DNA from: Acanthamoeba lenticulata
Lineage: Eukaryota > Discosea > Longamoebia > Acanthamoebidae
NCBI GenBank assembly: GCA_002179805.1
Contig: NAVB01000523.1
Span: 1 to 38,017 of the forward strand
Direction: 5' to 3'
Length of the DNA: 38,017 nt
The notes under the pieces were generated by a model. The model saw only the letters and a program-made list of their open reading frames with translations. It was not told the DNA's origin and made no database searches. Made by a program: the position numbers and the translations under genes. This document shows, in pieces, positions 9,849 to 20,376 of this stretch (positions are counted from its first letter, which is position 1; every line of letters starts with the position of its first letter).

Positions 9849-11508
9849 TCACACGTGGTGGCCCTCCTCGTCTTCTTCTTCGGTGGCCGCGGACCGGTCG
9901 TCGCGGTAGCGCTCGCGCATGTCGCGGCCCGAGGAGACCTTGTTGACGGCGCGAAGGTCGGTCGATGAGCCCGCCGAGGCCCGCATGCGGTCGGCCGACA
10001 GCGTCGACTGCCGCAGCTTGGCCCGCGTCGACGCGCTCCGGTACTTTTTCTCGTCCTTCGCGCACACACGCGCGCGTGCCCAACACGTGGTGAGTCCATC
10101 GCACACACACACGACACACGCGCCGCACGACACACGCGCACGATGACACGACACGCGCGCGACACGAACCTGGTAGAAGCGGTACAGGTTGGGCGCGTCG
10201 TCGAAGGGCTCGGAGAAGGTCACGTGATGGAATATCGATCGTCGCATCATCTCCTGCACCCCATCACCACCATCACCATCACCACCACCGTCGTCGTCGT
10301 CGTCGTCAGCTTCGACTTCTTCATGAAGATGATGATGATGAAGAAGAGGATGAAAATGAAGTTGAACGAGAAGGAAGAGGAGGACCTCTCCAAAGGCGAC
10401 GGCGTCCTCGCGGGACAGTTTCAGGTGTTTTGTCAGCCAATCGACCAAGTCGCATCCTGCGCGTGCCGCCGACGCCGTCAGACGCGCACGAGACACGACA
10501 CGACACGACACACACGCGCGGCATGTGGGGTAGGAAAAGTGCCTTTAAAGGTCTTTTTGTATTTGGTGAGTCGCCACGTGCGCGTCTTGAAGGCCAAATT
10601 GAGGCGCATCATGTCGATCAGGTACGTGATCTGCGTGCGCGCGTGTGTGCGTATGTGTGCACGTGTCAGCGTGCGTGTCGTGTCGTGCGGTGAGCACACA
10701 CGCGGGGGGGGGGACAAATACCTTCTCGTCGGGGTACCAGACGTTGATTTGTCGCGTCTTCTCCGAGCGGAAGCGGTAATACGAGGTCTTGGAGTCCAGA
10801 AACGGCTCCGAGTGGCTCACATGCTCGAGGATCCCTCTGCCGCACACACGCACCGCACACACGCACACGCGCGTGAGTCCAAATGACACACACGCACCGC
10901 ACACACGCGGGGGGGGGAGACTGCCGGACCGGTGCATGAGGGTCTCGCCGAGGTGGACGGCGGCCCGCCGCGTGTTGATTCGGAGGCGCGTGACCATCCA
11001 CTCCACCGCCTCGGCCCCTTCATCATCATGATCATGATGACGATGATGAGGATGACGTCAGCATCGTCCTCTTCATGAAGAAGAAGAAGGGAAGAGAGGA
11101 AACGAACCGACAAAGGCCTTCTTGTACTCGTGTTTGCGGAACTTGCGGGTGCGGCGCACGAGGCCCTCCTTGGGGTCCTTCAGGAGCTGCACCAGGTCCG
11201 AGATCTTGCTCACCTCGATCTTGGCCATCCCCGACCCGCGCCCGCCCTGCGCGCGTGTGTGTTCGCACGTGTCAGCGCGCGCGTGTCGTGTCGTGCGGTG
11301 GGGGGGGGGGACGGACGAGGAAGCCGCGCTCCGAGGCCGAGCGCTTGATCTTCTTCTTCTGGGCCGCGGGCGAGGCCGGCCACGGGGCGGCCTGCCAGGC
11401 CTTGGGCTCGGCAAAGGCCGAACACCGCTCGCATAGCTCGAATACCTCGCAGGTGATGGGCTCCGAGTCGGGCGAGTGCTCGTCTCCTCCTCCATGGCCG
11501 GCCAGCTT
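9849..11508 (-). CDS. Protein with two DEP domains (5' end unresolved)
   Basis: Minus-strand exons: 11508-11317, 11246-11108, 11017-10930, 10836-10722, 10630-10543, 10456-10386, 10253-10170 and 10055-9849; phases close. DEP domain 1 reads GLVRRTRKF..KKAFVGAEAVEWMVTRL, GETLMHRGILEHVS and FLDSKTSYYRF. DEP domain 2 reads TYLIDMMRLNL, FKGCDLVDWLTKHL, GEEMMRRSIFHHVTF and APNLYRFYQ. DEP domains target signalling proteins to membranes or GPCRs. Before them is a Cys-containing stretch (CEVFELCERCSAF); after them a Ser/Arg/Glu-rich tail of about 70 residues. Exon 10630-10543 ends at a GC donor in the best model; a GT donor 28 nt further on would add nine residues inside domain 2. The first exon is not certain: an ATG at 11650-11648 (MLRTPAAVRAQNGFCG) is one candidate. 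Exact cellular role unknown. Confidence 0.75.
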
Positions 11509-12043
11509 CTGCAGAATTCAAATAAATAATGAATAAAAAAGAATGGTCAAGTGAGGTTCCATGGAAAAAGAACGAAAACGAAAAAGAATGAAGACGACAG
11601 GTTCCGCAGAATCCGTTCTGCGCACGGACCGCAGCAGGTGTGCGCAGCATAAAATTTTGAATATAAAAAAAAAGAATCTAAAATAATAAATGAAATTTAA
11701 AAAAAAAAAAGAGCTGCGGTCCGTCCACATAGAAGAGAAAATGCGAGTTTATCGAGTGGCGCGCGTGGCGTGTGCGGGATGTGTTGCGTGAGGCGCGCGC
11801 GTGCGATGGCGATAGAAAGAAAAAGAGAGCGAGCGGGCGAGAGAGCGGGTGCGGCTCCATCTTCCATCTCCTCCTTCGTTCTCGTTTTCCTCGCCTTCTC
11901 CTCGTCGCTTTTCATTCTTTTCATATCTCCTCCATCGCTTTCGTTCTTTCCTCTCTCTCTCTCTCCTCTGGTGACGATGTCGACGCGACGCGACGTTGAC
12001 GATGAAGATGAGGATGATGAAGATGAAGACGAAGAAGAGGAGC
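11509..12043. other. Region between kinase stop and DEP gene body
   Basis: Contains the kinase 3' flank and the unresolved 5' end of the DEP gene. The candidate first exon begins with ATG at 11650 (minus). The rest is simple-sequence rich (GAAAACGAAAAAG-type and TC-rich tracts). No independent gene seen. Confidence 0.35.
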
Positions 12044-15000
12044 TCACACGCGATTGAACTCGCTGGGATGGAAGCAGACGAGGCTCCAGCGCCGCCCGAG
12101 CCGGCCCATGAGGCCCTCGGGGCCCTCGGCGGCCACCACGCGCGACCCGCGCCGACGAGGCCCGACGTCGTCATCGTCGTCCGTCGTCGTCGTCAAGTGC
12201 TCGTTCTCGGTGTCGGTGTTCGAGTCCGTCGTGTTGTCGTCGTGCTCGGTCTCGGACTTGGACTTGGTTTTCGTCGACTTTGTCTTTGCTTTGGTCTTTG
12301 GTTTCGTCGCTTTCGTTCTTTTTGTCGGCGTCGCTTTCGCTGTTTTCTTCGCGGACCGGCGACGCCACGACGACGAGCCCGATGACGGCGACGACGGCAC
12401 GGTCGTGGGGGTGGACGGCGGCGTCTTGGTCTTGCCGCCGCTGCTGCCCCCGACAGACAGCATCGCGCTGCCGGTCCGGGCCAGCAGCCGGCGCCCACGG
12501 CGGTCGCGCGGGCTGTCTTCCGGCAGCGGCGTGCGCGAGGCCGACCGCGCGAGCCGGTCCCGCCCCGACTTGGACCGTTGTCCGCCGCCGCCGTTGTTGT
12601 TGTGCTGTTGGTGGCCGCCGCTGGCGCTGGCCGAGGACGATGAGGAGAGGTCGAGCTTCTTGAAGGTCCATCGCAGCTTCTCCTCGGTTCGCTGCCACCA
12701 GCCCAGCGACGGCGAGCCGCCGCCGCCGCCCTGCCGGGCCGGGGCCGACGCCGACGAGGCCAGCGGGGAAGGCGACGACGCCAACGACGAGGAGGAGGAA
12801 GACGAAGAGGCCGACGGTTCTTCTTCGCTCTTTTTCCTCTTGGCCGTGGTGGCCGGGGAGCCGGGCTGGCTGGACTTGTTGCTGTTGTTGTCCCTATTCT
12901 TGTTCTTCTTCTCCTCCTCCTCGAGCGTTCGCATCTTGCGCTCGCGCACGGCCTGGCGGCGCTGCTTGAGGCGCTGGCGGAGGGTGCCCTTGCGCTCCCG
13001 CGGCAGCCGGTCGGGCGTCGTCGGCGGACTCCGAGCTGGCGACTTGCCATTGGCCCTTCGCCTCTTTATCGTTTCGTTCTTTCCCGATTCCCCTCCATCG
13101 TCGTTTTCGTTTTCTTCTCCATCATCGTCGTCGTCATCGTTATCCGCTTCCTCAAGTTCGTCGCTTTCGTTCTTTTCGTCGTTTTCGTTTTCGTTTTCGT
13201 TCTTTTCGTCGCTTTCTTCTCCGGCTTCGTTCTCTACTTCTACTACTTCGTTTCTCTTCCCGCCTTCGCGCACGATCTTGTCTCTCGCCCGCTCGAGAAG
13301 CATTCGCTTCGTGGTGGGTGAAGTGGTGGACAGTGAAGTGAGGTTGAGGAGATCACGCACCTGTCGACAACAAGAGGACATGAACGAGAGTCAGTCCCGC
13401 CCGTTCTTGTCAAGAATGCACGCATTCCTGGAATGCACATGGAATGCATACCTTCTTCTCCTCGCGCTGGATTCGTCGCTCGGCCATGACCTTGTGGTAT
13501 CGCTGCACGAGCTCGGCCACGACCTCGTGGCTTCGTGGCTTCACCCTCGTGATGAAGGGGTGCTGCCCCGTCCGCGCCGCTGACGTCAGCAACGGCTCGA
13601 ACAAGATGATGAACAAGATGAAGAAGAAGGACGAGGAGGCCAACCTGGAGGAGCTCGGTGGCCGAGGCGCGGGCCTCGGGGTCCTTGACGAGGCTCTTGG
13701 CAATGAAGTCGTTGAACTCGGGGCTCCAGTCGCCCGGCTTGGAGAGGGCCGGTGGTGGTCGCGTCTGTTGGGCGATCATGAAGAGCGCACGCATCGGCAC
13801 AAAGTCGAACAGCGGCGGCTTGCGCTCGGCCAACTCGATCGCCGTGATGCCCAGCGACCACCTGCGCGCACATTGTGTTTGTGTGTTGGTCCATGCTCAC
13901 GACAATGGCGACAACGACGACGACGACGACCACGAGGACAGCGCAAGGAAGAAGCTTGGTCGTACACGTCCACTTTGGAGTTGTAGCGCGTCTCGCTGAC
14001 AAGTTCTGGCGCCATCCAGTACGGTGTGCCTGCACAGCAAAAATAATAAGAATATAATAACATTTTAATACAATGAGAATGTTAAAATAAATCACTGTAG
14101 GATAATTTTCTCCTCTTAAACAGAAGAAGGTTCGCACCTGTGGCGGTTTTGTGAAAGTCCATTGTGTTCTTGAGCTGCGCCGCCACGCCCAAGTCGGCTG
14201 TAAACAAATTTGAATAAAAATAAATAAATCGATAACAAATAAAATGCAAGGGGTGTTGTGAGCGATCATGCATGTTGAAGGCGAGGGAGAGAAAGAGGGA
14301 ACGCACCAATCTTGACCTCGCCCGACGATTTGAGGAGGAGGTTGTCGGCCTTGATGTCGCGGTGGATCTTGCGGGCGTTGGCCAAATACTCGAGCCCCAG
14401 CAGCACCTGGTACACAACCTGCAGACGTGACGTGTGTGAGCCCCATGACTCTACGATGTAGAGCGAGAGTTTCATGACGCACAGCAGCGATTTCCTCCTC
14501 GAGGAAGTGGCTGCCCATCTTGGTCATCATCTTGGAGCAGCTGCCCGCGTCGCAGAACTCCATGATGACCTGTTCAGCCGTCGTGTAGCGCGTGAGTATT
14601 TATTTTAATTTATTATTTGTTATTTTATTTTATATTGTTTTGTTTGTGTTTTTGGCGCGAGAAGAAGAGGAGGAGGAGGTTGAGGCGAACCCAGAGCTCG
14701 TTGCCTTTGATGTAGGCGCCGTAGAAGCCGACGATGCTGGGGTGGTTGCAGTCGCGCAGCATTTGGATCTCCTTCGCCACCGAGCGGAACGTGTCATCGT
14801 CCGCCGTTTCGTCTGCGAACGAGGCAGCGCGTCAGCAAGAAGACGATGAAGTAGTAGAAGAAGCGAAAGAAGAAGAAGAAGAGGGCACCGATGGTCAGTA
14901 TTTTGATGGCCACGACCTCTCCATTGTCTTTTTTGAGGCCCTTAAAGACCTTGCCAAATTGCCTACGACCAGGCCGTGTAGAGGCAGCGTGAGAAGATGA

Positions 15001-15195
15001 AGAAGAACGTGTAGAGCAAGAAGGTAGCAATCACAAGCAACATAATCACAACAGCCCAGCGCGCATGAACAAGGGACAGCACAGAAATAGAGCCGCGAGA
15101 CCAGATTGGGGGGGGGGGACAAGGAGGTACCCTCGACCGAGCTCTTCAACTATTTGATAGATTTTGTCGGGTTCTTCCCCGAACAGATCTGCCAT
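12044..15195 (-). CDS. STE20/MST-type Ser/Thr protein kinase with long low-complexity tail, 10 exons
   Basis: Predicted 742-residue kinase. Minus-strand exons: 15195-15131, 14962-14889, 14812-14691, 14569-14483, 14418-14307, 14197-14138, 14029-13966, 13861-13645, 13562-13452, 13360-12044; phases close. The catalytic domain spans about residues 14-265: glycine loop GRGQFGKV, Lys42 in [15 protein letters not shown] with Asp near 137, DLG instead of DFG near 155 (ADLGVAAQL), GTPYWMAPE and [14 protein letters not shown]. The pattern matches germinal-centre/MST-like STE20 kinases, which act in Hippo-type and cytoskeletal signalling. The last about 440 residues are low complexity: Asn/Glu/Asp-rich, then Lys/Arg-rich, then Ser-, Gly- and Thr-rich. 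No SARAH domain is visible. A run of 11 C lies 12 nt inside intron 1. The start is the first in-frame ATG, directly before the glycine loop. Confidence 0.9.
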
Positions 15196-15712
15196 TGAGT
15201 CTCGCGCTCTTGTGCCGTCTTCAATTGATTGTTCAATTCCAAAAAATCAGGTCAGCGGGCAAGCGATTCAAGTTTCGGGCCTTCTTTTCTTCTCCTCTTT
15301 GCCTCCTTCTCTCTTTGATTCTGCAACACCACCTTCCAATGCTTTGTCGATGTTGTTTTAATCTACAGGCGGGCCGTCGGCGTGAACTACCAAGAACGAA
15401 GCCGGGGGGGGGGAAGCAAAGCGAAAAAAACGGCGGACGACGGAACGCGCGCGTGCGCGCCAAATGGGAGGGGGCTTTCGTCTGGTCTTCTTTTCATCTC
15501 CTGCGACACGCGAGTTGACACTTGGCCTCTTCTCCCAACAACCTGCTCAACCTGGTCGCCTTGTGTGGAGAGGGATGGGAGATAAACTCTCTCCAAAAAA
15601 CTGCAGAAGCAAGATGGAGAGGACAAAACGGCACAACATGCTACACAAATGTTTGTTTCTATTGAAAAGGCAATTTATATAAATATAATGGGGTCAAAAC
15701 TGAAGCGGGCGC
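15196..15712. other. Intergenic region between kinase and secreted hydrolase
   Basis: Kinase 5' flank and hydrolase 3' flank, both for minus-strand genes. A G10 run (C10 on the coding strand) at 15404-15413 resembles the C-tracts found near donors in introns of this window, so a 5'-UTR intron of the kinase is possible. No coding feature is supported. Confidence 0.35.
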
Positions 15713-18558
15713 TCAGCGAGCAGCTTTGGTGTTCATCTCGGCGTTCCTCGAGGCGTCGGTGCACTGCGAGTAGCAAGAAGAGGTCAATTTTTGTGTTGAG
15801 CTCAACAACGACAACAACAACAAGACAGGCCCACAGCGGGGAAGAGGGCTCGTACCTGGGCCGGGTAGTTCATGCTCGACGTGTGGCACCAGGAGCTCTT
15901 GTGGCCGGCGTTGTGAGCGCCAGCGAGCTGGGCCTTGGCCAGCTCGGTCGTGCCGTCGTTGGGCGAGTACAGCACCAGGCTGGCTCCGAACACGCAGTAG
16001 TTGCTGAGCAGAGCTGCACGAGTGTAGCGCCACACGACGAAAGCGGTTAGACAACGACGACGCGACGTCGACGATGAAGAAGAGGACGAGAAGGCGCCAA
16101 ACAACAACAAAACGTACAATCCTTGTACTGGGTGGTGTAGTAGTACACGTCGTCACGCGCTGAGGCGGGCAGGCCTGCGGCCCACTTGCTGGCGCCGTCG
16201 TAGGTCAAGTCGTTGTTCTTGCCGCAACCGACGCCAAAGATGGAGCCTGCGAGGAGACCAGGACGAGGCCGTCATGTGAGCGAAGCTTCGGGCCGACTAC
16301 AAAGTAGAATAAAGAAACGAAAAACAAATAATTTATAAAAACGTACCGAGCGAGGCCAGGTCGCCAGCAATGCCAGAGCCGTAGTAGGGGCTGCCCACGG
16401 ACTGGATGAGGCGGCCGTTCTTCGCGTTCTCCAGGTTGGACCAGTAGTAGGCATGCAGGTGCGTCGACGCCAGGCCGCCCTGCGAGTGCGCCACCTGCGT
16501 TGTTGCCACACCAGGTCACACCACGTCAGGCCTCGGGTCATGTGCCACGTCATGCTTCAACAGAACGGGGCCAAAAGGGGAGTTGTGTACGATGGAGAAG
16601 GAGTCAAACTGGTTGCCAAAGTCGCGAATCTTGAGCGCAAAGGCGTCGTTGGAGAGCGACTGCTTGAAGTTCTCAAAGTGGACGGCGTTGGTGAACTGCG
16701 ACAACGGGAACTCGTTGGCGCCAGCGCAGTAGCCGTGGACCAGCACCAGCTTGCCGCCGGCCTCGGTGGCGCGCGTGCTGTTGGCGCTGCTGCGCTGGAG
16801 AGAGGCCGGGCGCGGGCCGTAGTTCATCTCCTCGGTGATGACGACGTTGTCGCGCTTGTGCGGCTGCAGCTTGAAGTTGGCGCTCGCCAGGGCGGCCGAG
16901 TCGACGAAGATGGCCTGGCGCTGGGAGAGGATCACGTTCCAGTTGCGGTCGGCGAGCCACGCGTTGCGCAGCTGGAAGGGCGCCGTCACGCCGGCCTTGT
17001 GGACCCAGTCCTCGTGGAGCTGGAGGGTGACCACGGTGTCGCCCGCGGCGTTCTTGTAGGAGTCGACCATGGACTCAACCCAGGCCACAGGCGCGTATTC
17101 GTAGCCCGTGCTGTCCGTGCCCCACACCTCGGCGTAGACCTTCATCGTGGCCTCCTCCTCGTCCTGTTGTTGCCGTCGTTACACGACGCCTCTACTCGTT
17201 CAGGATTTGTTTTTCGAAATCGTTTCGAAACGAATAATAAAATCAAAAAGAAAGCGAAAATGAAAAGGTGAAGTACCAGGTCGTAGGTGTCGACGTCGAG
17301 GTGGAAGTAGAAGTACTTGTCTTCGGCCTTGTACTCGACGTCGGCCAGGCCTGCTTAAAGCAAGTCAGAGACCCGAGGCATACACGTAGAGATGAATTCA
17401 AGGGAAACAAGAGTTTGTTAAAGCGAGGCACACCAGTGAGCGTGGCGTAGGGCTCGACGACGTGGAAGCTGTGCTCGGCGCTGCGCTCAAAGGCGACGCC
17501 GTCGACAGTGACGCCCTTGAAGCTGCTGCGGGCGGTGTACTGGCCCGGGGCGAGGGCCTCGATCACGGCGCCGTAGATGCCGTCGTCGGACTCGAGGTCG
17601 CTGCTGACGCCGTCGTCGCGCATGGGCACTTCGACCTGGCGGCCGTCGGGCAGGCGCACAGTCATGACGATCGACGAGCCAGCGGCGAGACGCAGCACGC
17701 CCGGGCGGCCGCGGAGGAAGGCGTCGCCCGCCACGTTGTGGATGTTGGCCACGAGGCCCACCTCCTGGCCCACTTCGAGCTCGTAGTGGTTGAGGTGCGA
17801 GAAGAGCTTGACGCTGTCCTTGTTGGTGACCATCAGCACGGCGGCTGGGGTCTCCATGGGCACGTCGGCCACGCCCTTGATGATGACCGTCGCCGCCCAG
17901 GTGCCCACCTTGGGCTTGGCGAAGGTGTAGGTCGTCACCGGGAACGAGGCGCCATCGATACCAAACGGACCCGTGGTCTGCACGCGTGTAGAATCGCATT
18001 CGCCCCCAGATTTGTTCGATGTTCAGGGATTTGTTTGAACAGAGACGTGATGTTGACGAGATGGGCGTACCTTGGTGAAGGGCAGATCGTACTCGGGGCC
18101 GATACCAGCAGCAGCACGCTCGGCCCAGAGGGCCTGGGTGGCAAGAGCGACATTGACCGACAGGGGCAGGTCGCTGGGCGGCTGCACGATGAGGTCGATG
18201 TTCTCCTCATACGGCGAGAAGAGGGAAACAGCAAGCTCGGTCGTGGAATCGACCACGAGCTAATTGGAAAAGAGAGTTGAGAATTAAACCTCTGCCATAG
18301 ACTGGTCGATCCACAAAATGGAGTCGGAGCACGAACCTCGCCCTTCCAAACAAAAGTGCCATCGCTGGCCTTGGTGAACGTGAGCTCCTGCCACGCCGAT
18401 TCGCTGTTGAGGGCGGCCTGCTCAGGCGAGGGGACCTTGTGCTGCGCAAATTCAGAGGGCGGGCCTTGCAGCTTCTTCCTGAATTCGTTGGAGGGCGGCT
18501 TCACCGCCAGACATGACGTCGCCAACAACGCAATCGCCAGGATGAAGAGAACCTTCAT
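15713..18558 (-). CDS. Secreted protein with C-terminal alpha/beta hydrolase (lipase-like) domain, 9 exons
   Basis: Predicted 695-residue secreted protein. Minus-strand exons: 18558-18337, 18259-18071, 17977-17434, 17350-17277, 17163-16591, 16494-16347, 16246-16118, 16013-15856, 15763-15713; phases close. It begins with a signal peptide (MKVLFILAIALLATSCLAV). Residues about 70-480 look like beta-rich modules (VGLVANIHNV, DDGIYGAVIEALAPGQYT). The C-terminal domain has an oxyanion-type VHGYCAG near residue 486, the nucleophile elbow VAHSQGG with Ser near 538, and NDGTTELAKAQLAGAHNAGH providing candidate Asp (about 646) and His (about 664). Cys are frequent in the last 150 residues, fitting an extracellular protein. 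The layout recalls conditioned-medium-factor-type secreted proteins of amoebae; I hold that identity at low confidence. Substrate unknown. Confidence 0.8.
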
Positions 18559-18614
18559 CCTATTTGTTGATGCAGTAGATTGTAGAGAAATGAATTAATG
18601 CAGTTGCGGGCAGG

Positions 18615-18822
18615 AGGGAAAGGAGTTGGAAGAGTTGTTCGTGTTGGTTGATTTTCTCAAACTCGTGTATTATAAGCCGACCGGCCTTCAGGCCATTGGA
18701 CGCACGCGCCTGCCACCCACGACACAAGGAAAAGGCGACGAGGATCCTCTCGAGCCTGGGCTCTTTATGGAAGGTCAATTGGGGTGATGACTTGCTATCT
18801 ACACTATACAGCCCAACGTTGC
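18615..18822 (+). repeat. Duplicated block, copy A (3' end of an ankyrin-type gene)
   Basis: About 208 bp, roughly 97% identical to 22842-23052. On the plus strand it keeps an open frame (KELEELFVLVDFLKLVYYKP ... GLFMEGQLG) ending in a TGA at 18785-18787. This is the same C-terminus as copy B, and the only indel difference between the copies is a multiple of three. Here the block has lost its upstream ankyrin sequence and abuts the broken minus-strand ankyrin gene. Confidence 0.85.
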
Positions 18823-19335
18823 CGCCCCAGGCTGCCTCTGCGCATGTTGCCTTATCCCACGGGCAGCGGTTGGCGCGAAGACACTGGCCTCCACGGGCCG
18901 CTGCGGCGCATGAGGCACTGCCCCATGACCAGCCGTTGGCGTGCGCCCACTGGAGCACGGTCAGGTGGCCTTGCCCAGCAGCGTTAGTCAATTCGTCCCA
19001 GGGGAAATCGTTGGCGCGCAGCCACTGAAGCACGTTGAGTTTGCCTCCCATGGCTGCATACGCGCAGGCTGACGCGTCCCGTGGGGCCTCGTTGGCGTGT
19101 AGCCACTGAAGCACATCCAAGTGACCTTGCTCAGCGGCCGCCCGGGATGCTGCTTCGTCCCAGTCACAGCCGTTTGCGCGAAGCCACCGGGGTAGGTAGA
19201 GGAGGCCTCCAGAGGCTGCTGCGGCGCATGTCGCTGCGTCCCATGGACAGCCGTTGGCGCGCGCCCACTGCACCAGGGACGGCCAGCCCTTGGCCGCCGC
19301 TTGGTCCACAAAACAACTGTCCTCGAGTGGCCAGG
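18823..19335 (-). pseudogene. Truncated ankyrin-type repeat protein
   Basis: The minus strand encodes about five units of the WLRANGCPWDxxTCAxAAxxGHLxVLQ type, a form of ankyrin repeat abundant in amoebae and their giant viruses. Clear units are LVQWARANGCPWD, LPRWLRANGCDWD, VLQWLHANEAPRD, VLQWLRANDFPWD, VLQWAHANGWSWG and CLRANRCPWD. There is no in-frame ATG before the first unit. The upstream frame (EEAVAEEIMDDLATRG) is shifted, two units are shortened (DELTNAAGQGHL and ARGGQCLRAN), and the 3' end stops exactly at duplicated block A. These marks point to a decaying gene fragment. An unplaced 5' exon could rescue the start but not the damaged units. Confidence 0.65.
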
Positions 19336-19442
19336 TCGTCCATTATTTCTTCAGCAACGGCTTCCTCACGTAAACGGATGAGGAGCAAGAAGGGCGACAA
19401 CAGATCAAAAGAAGACTGACCTGCGTGATGCAGAAGGAGGAT

Positions 19443-19560
19443 GGACACGGGCACGGTGGATTTCCGGGTGGTCGCCCACCCCAGTACTAACACTGCCTGA
19501 CGCAGCTTAACTACGCTGTTCGGGTGGGAAGCGGTGCTTCTCCGCAGTATGGCCGTATCC
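19443..19560 (-). rRNA. 5S ribosomal RNA
   Basis: 118 nt read on the minus strand. It starts GGATACGGCCATAC and includes the conserved AGTTAAGCTGCG, GTTAGTACTGGGGTGGGCGACC and CCGGAAATCCACCG segments, which carry the internal polymerase III promoter. The 5' end pairs with the 3' end (CCCGTGTCC) to form helix I, allowing one G-U pair. A TTTT on the minus strand at 19410-19407 is a plausible polymerase III terminator about 33 nt downstream. The gene stands alone here rather than in a visible tandem array. Confidence 0.9.
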
Positions 19561-19704
19561 ATCAATGTCGACGTTTATCTACTAAAGCGCCTGATCACAC
19601 GACACGCCCAAATTAAGATAAAAGTTATTTGCCTTATTTGTAAGATCGACTTGTAGAAAGAACGAGTGGGAGCTGCGACTCGTCTTCAACAACCTGACGG
19701 TTAA

Positions 19705-20376
19705 ATGGCTGTCTGGTACTTCCTCGCTGCTCTTCTGCTGGTGGTCGGAGGCGCGCCCAGCGCGATTGCATTCCCCGCGTGTGGAGGACCGACCCAAACC
19801 CAAAGCTACTACCGCTATACACGAAACGGGACAGAATCCGTTGGTGAGTACGGTGCTGGTGCCTCTACCTGCTACTGTACCGCAACTACAGGCATGCGTA
19901 CGCTTACGAGCTTCACCTACTGGCTCAGCTTGGGTGCTGGAACCCAGGAGCTGCCTACCTTGGGCGTGGTCCTGGAGTTCGCCACCAAGCGAGTCCTCGC
20001 CTTTGACCACATAACTTCGCAATTGCCCGTCAGCCAGGGCCCGGCCCAACCGGTCAAAGCATATTTTGGCACAGCCATTCAACTCAACCGCAGCCTGGAG
20101 TACTATCTGTGCTTTTGCGCCAACAGCCAACCTCAAAACGGAAGAAGCTACTCGATGATGGCCAACAAACCGTCCAACCTCAACGACTTTTATTATTGTG
20201 ACAACGCGTACTCAACTTGCGTCTCCTCGTCTGGAGTGTGGCGACAGGCTGCTGGCCAGACCTTAGATCTTCGCGTAGACATCGTCGGCAGTTGCGTCAG
20301 CAGCGCCAGCCGCATGGCGCCTTCCTGGATGGGGTGGCTGCAAAGCTTGTTCAGCCCCCAAATTACCAGTAATTAA
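19705..20376 (+). CDS. Small secreted Cys-containing protein, single exon
   Basis: A 223-residue intronless frame starting at an ATG preceded by TTAA. The N-terminus is a clear signal peptide (MAVWYFLAALLLVVGGAPSAIA), followed by FPACGG. The mature part has nine Cys, including close pairs (CYC, CFC), and two Asn-X-Ser/Thr sites (NGT, NRS), as expected for an extracellular protein. TM-like sequence is absent after the signal. No domain is recognised. It runs towards the G8-type pseudogene, whose minus-strand frame stops at 20373, so the two 3' ends overlap by 4 nt. Codon use and GC content are slightly lower than in neighbouring genes. Confidence 0.75.
   Translation: MAVWYFLAALLLVVGGAPSAIAFPACGGPTQTQSYYRYTRNGTESVGEYGAGASTCYCTATTGMRTLTSFTYWLSLGAGTQELPTLGVVLEFATKRVLAFDHITSQLPVSQGPAQPVKAYFGTAIQLNRSLEYYLCFCANSQPQNGRSYSMMANKPSNLNDFYYCDNAYSTCVSSSGVWRQAAGQTLDLRVDIVGSCVSSASRMAPSWMGWLQSLFSPQITSN

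Noticed and set aside
10260..10345. GAT/CAC trinucleotide tract as a coding Asp/His stretch
   Set aside because: It lies in an intron of the DEP gene; splicing it out restores the DEP motif GEEMMRRSIFHHV.
12054..13583. Long plus-strand open frame opposite the kinase tail
   Set aside because: Low-complexity mirror of the Ser/Glu/Lys-rich coding strand, without domain or splice support.
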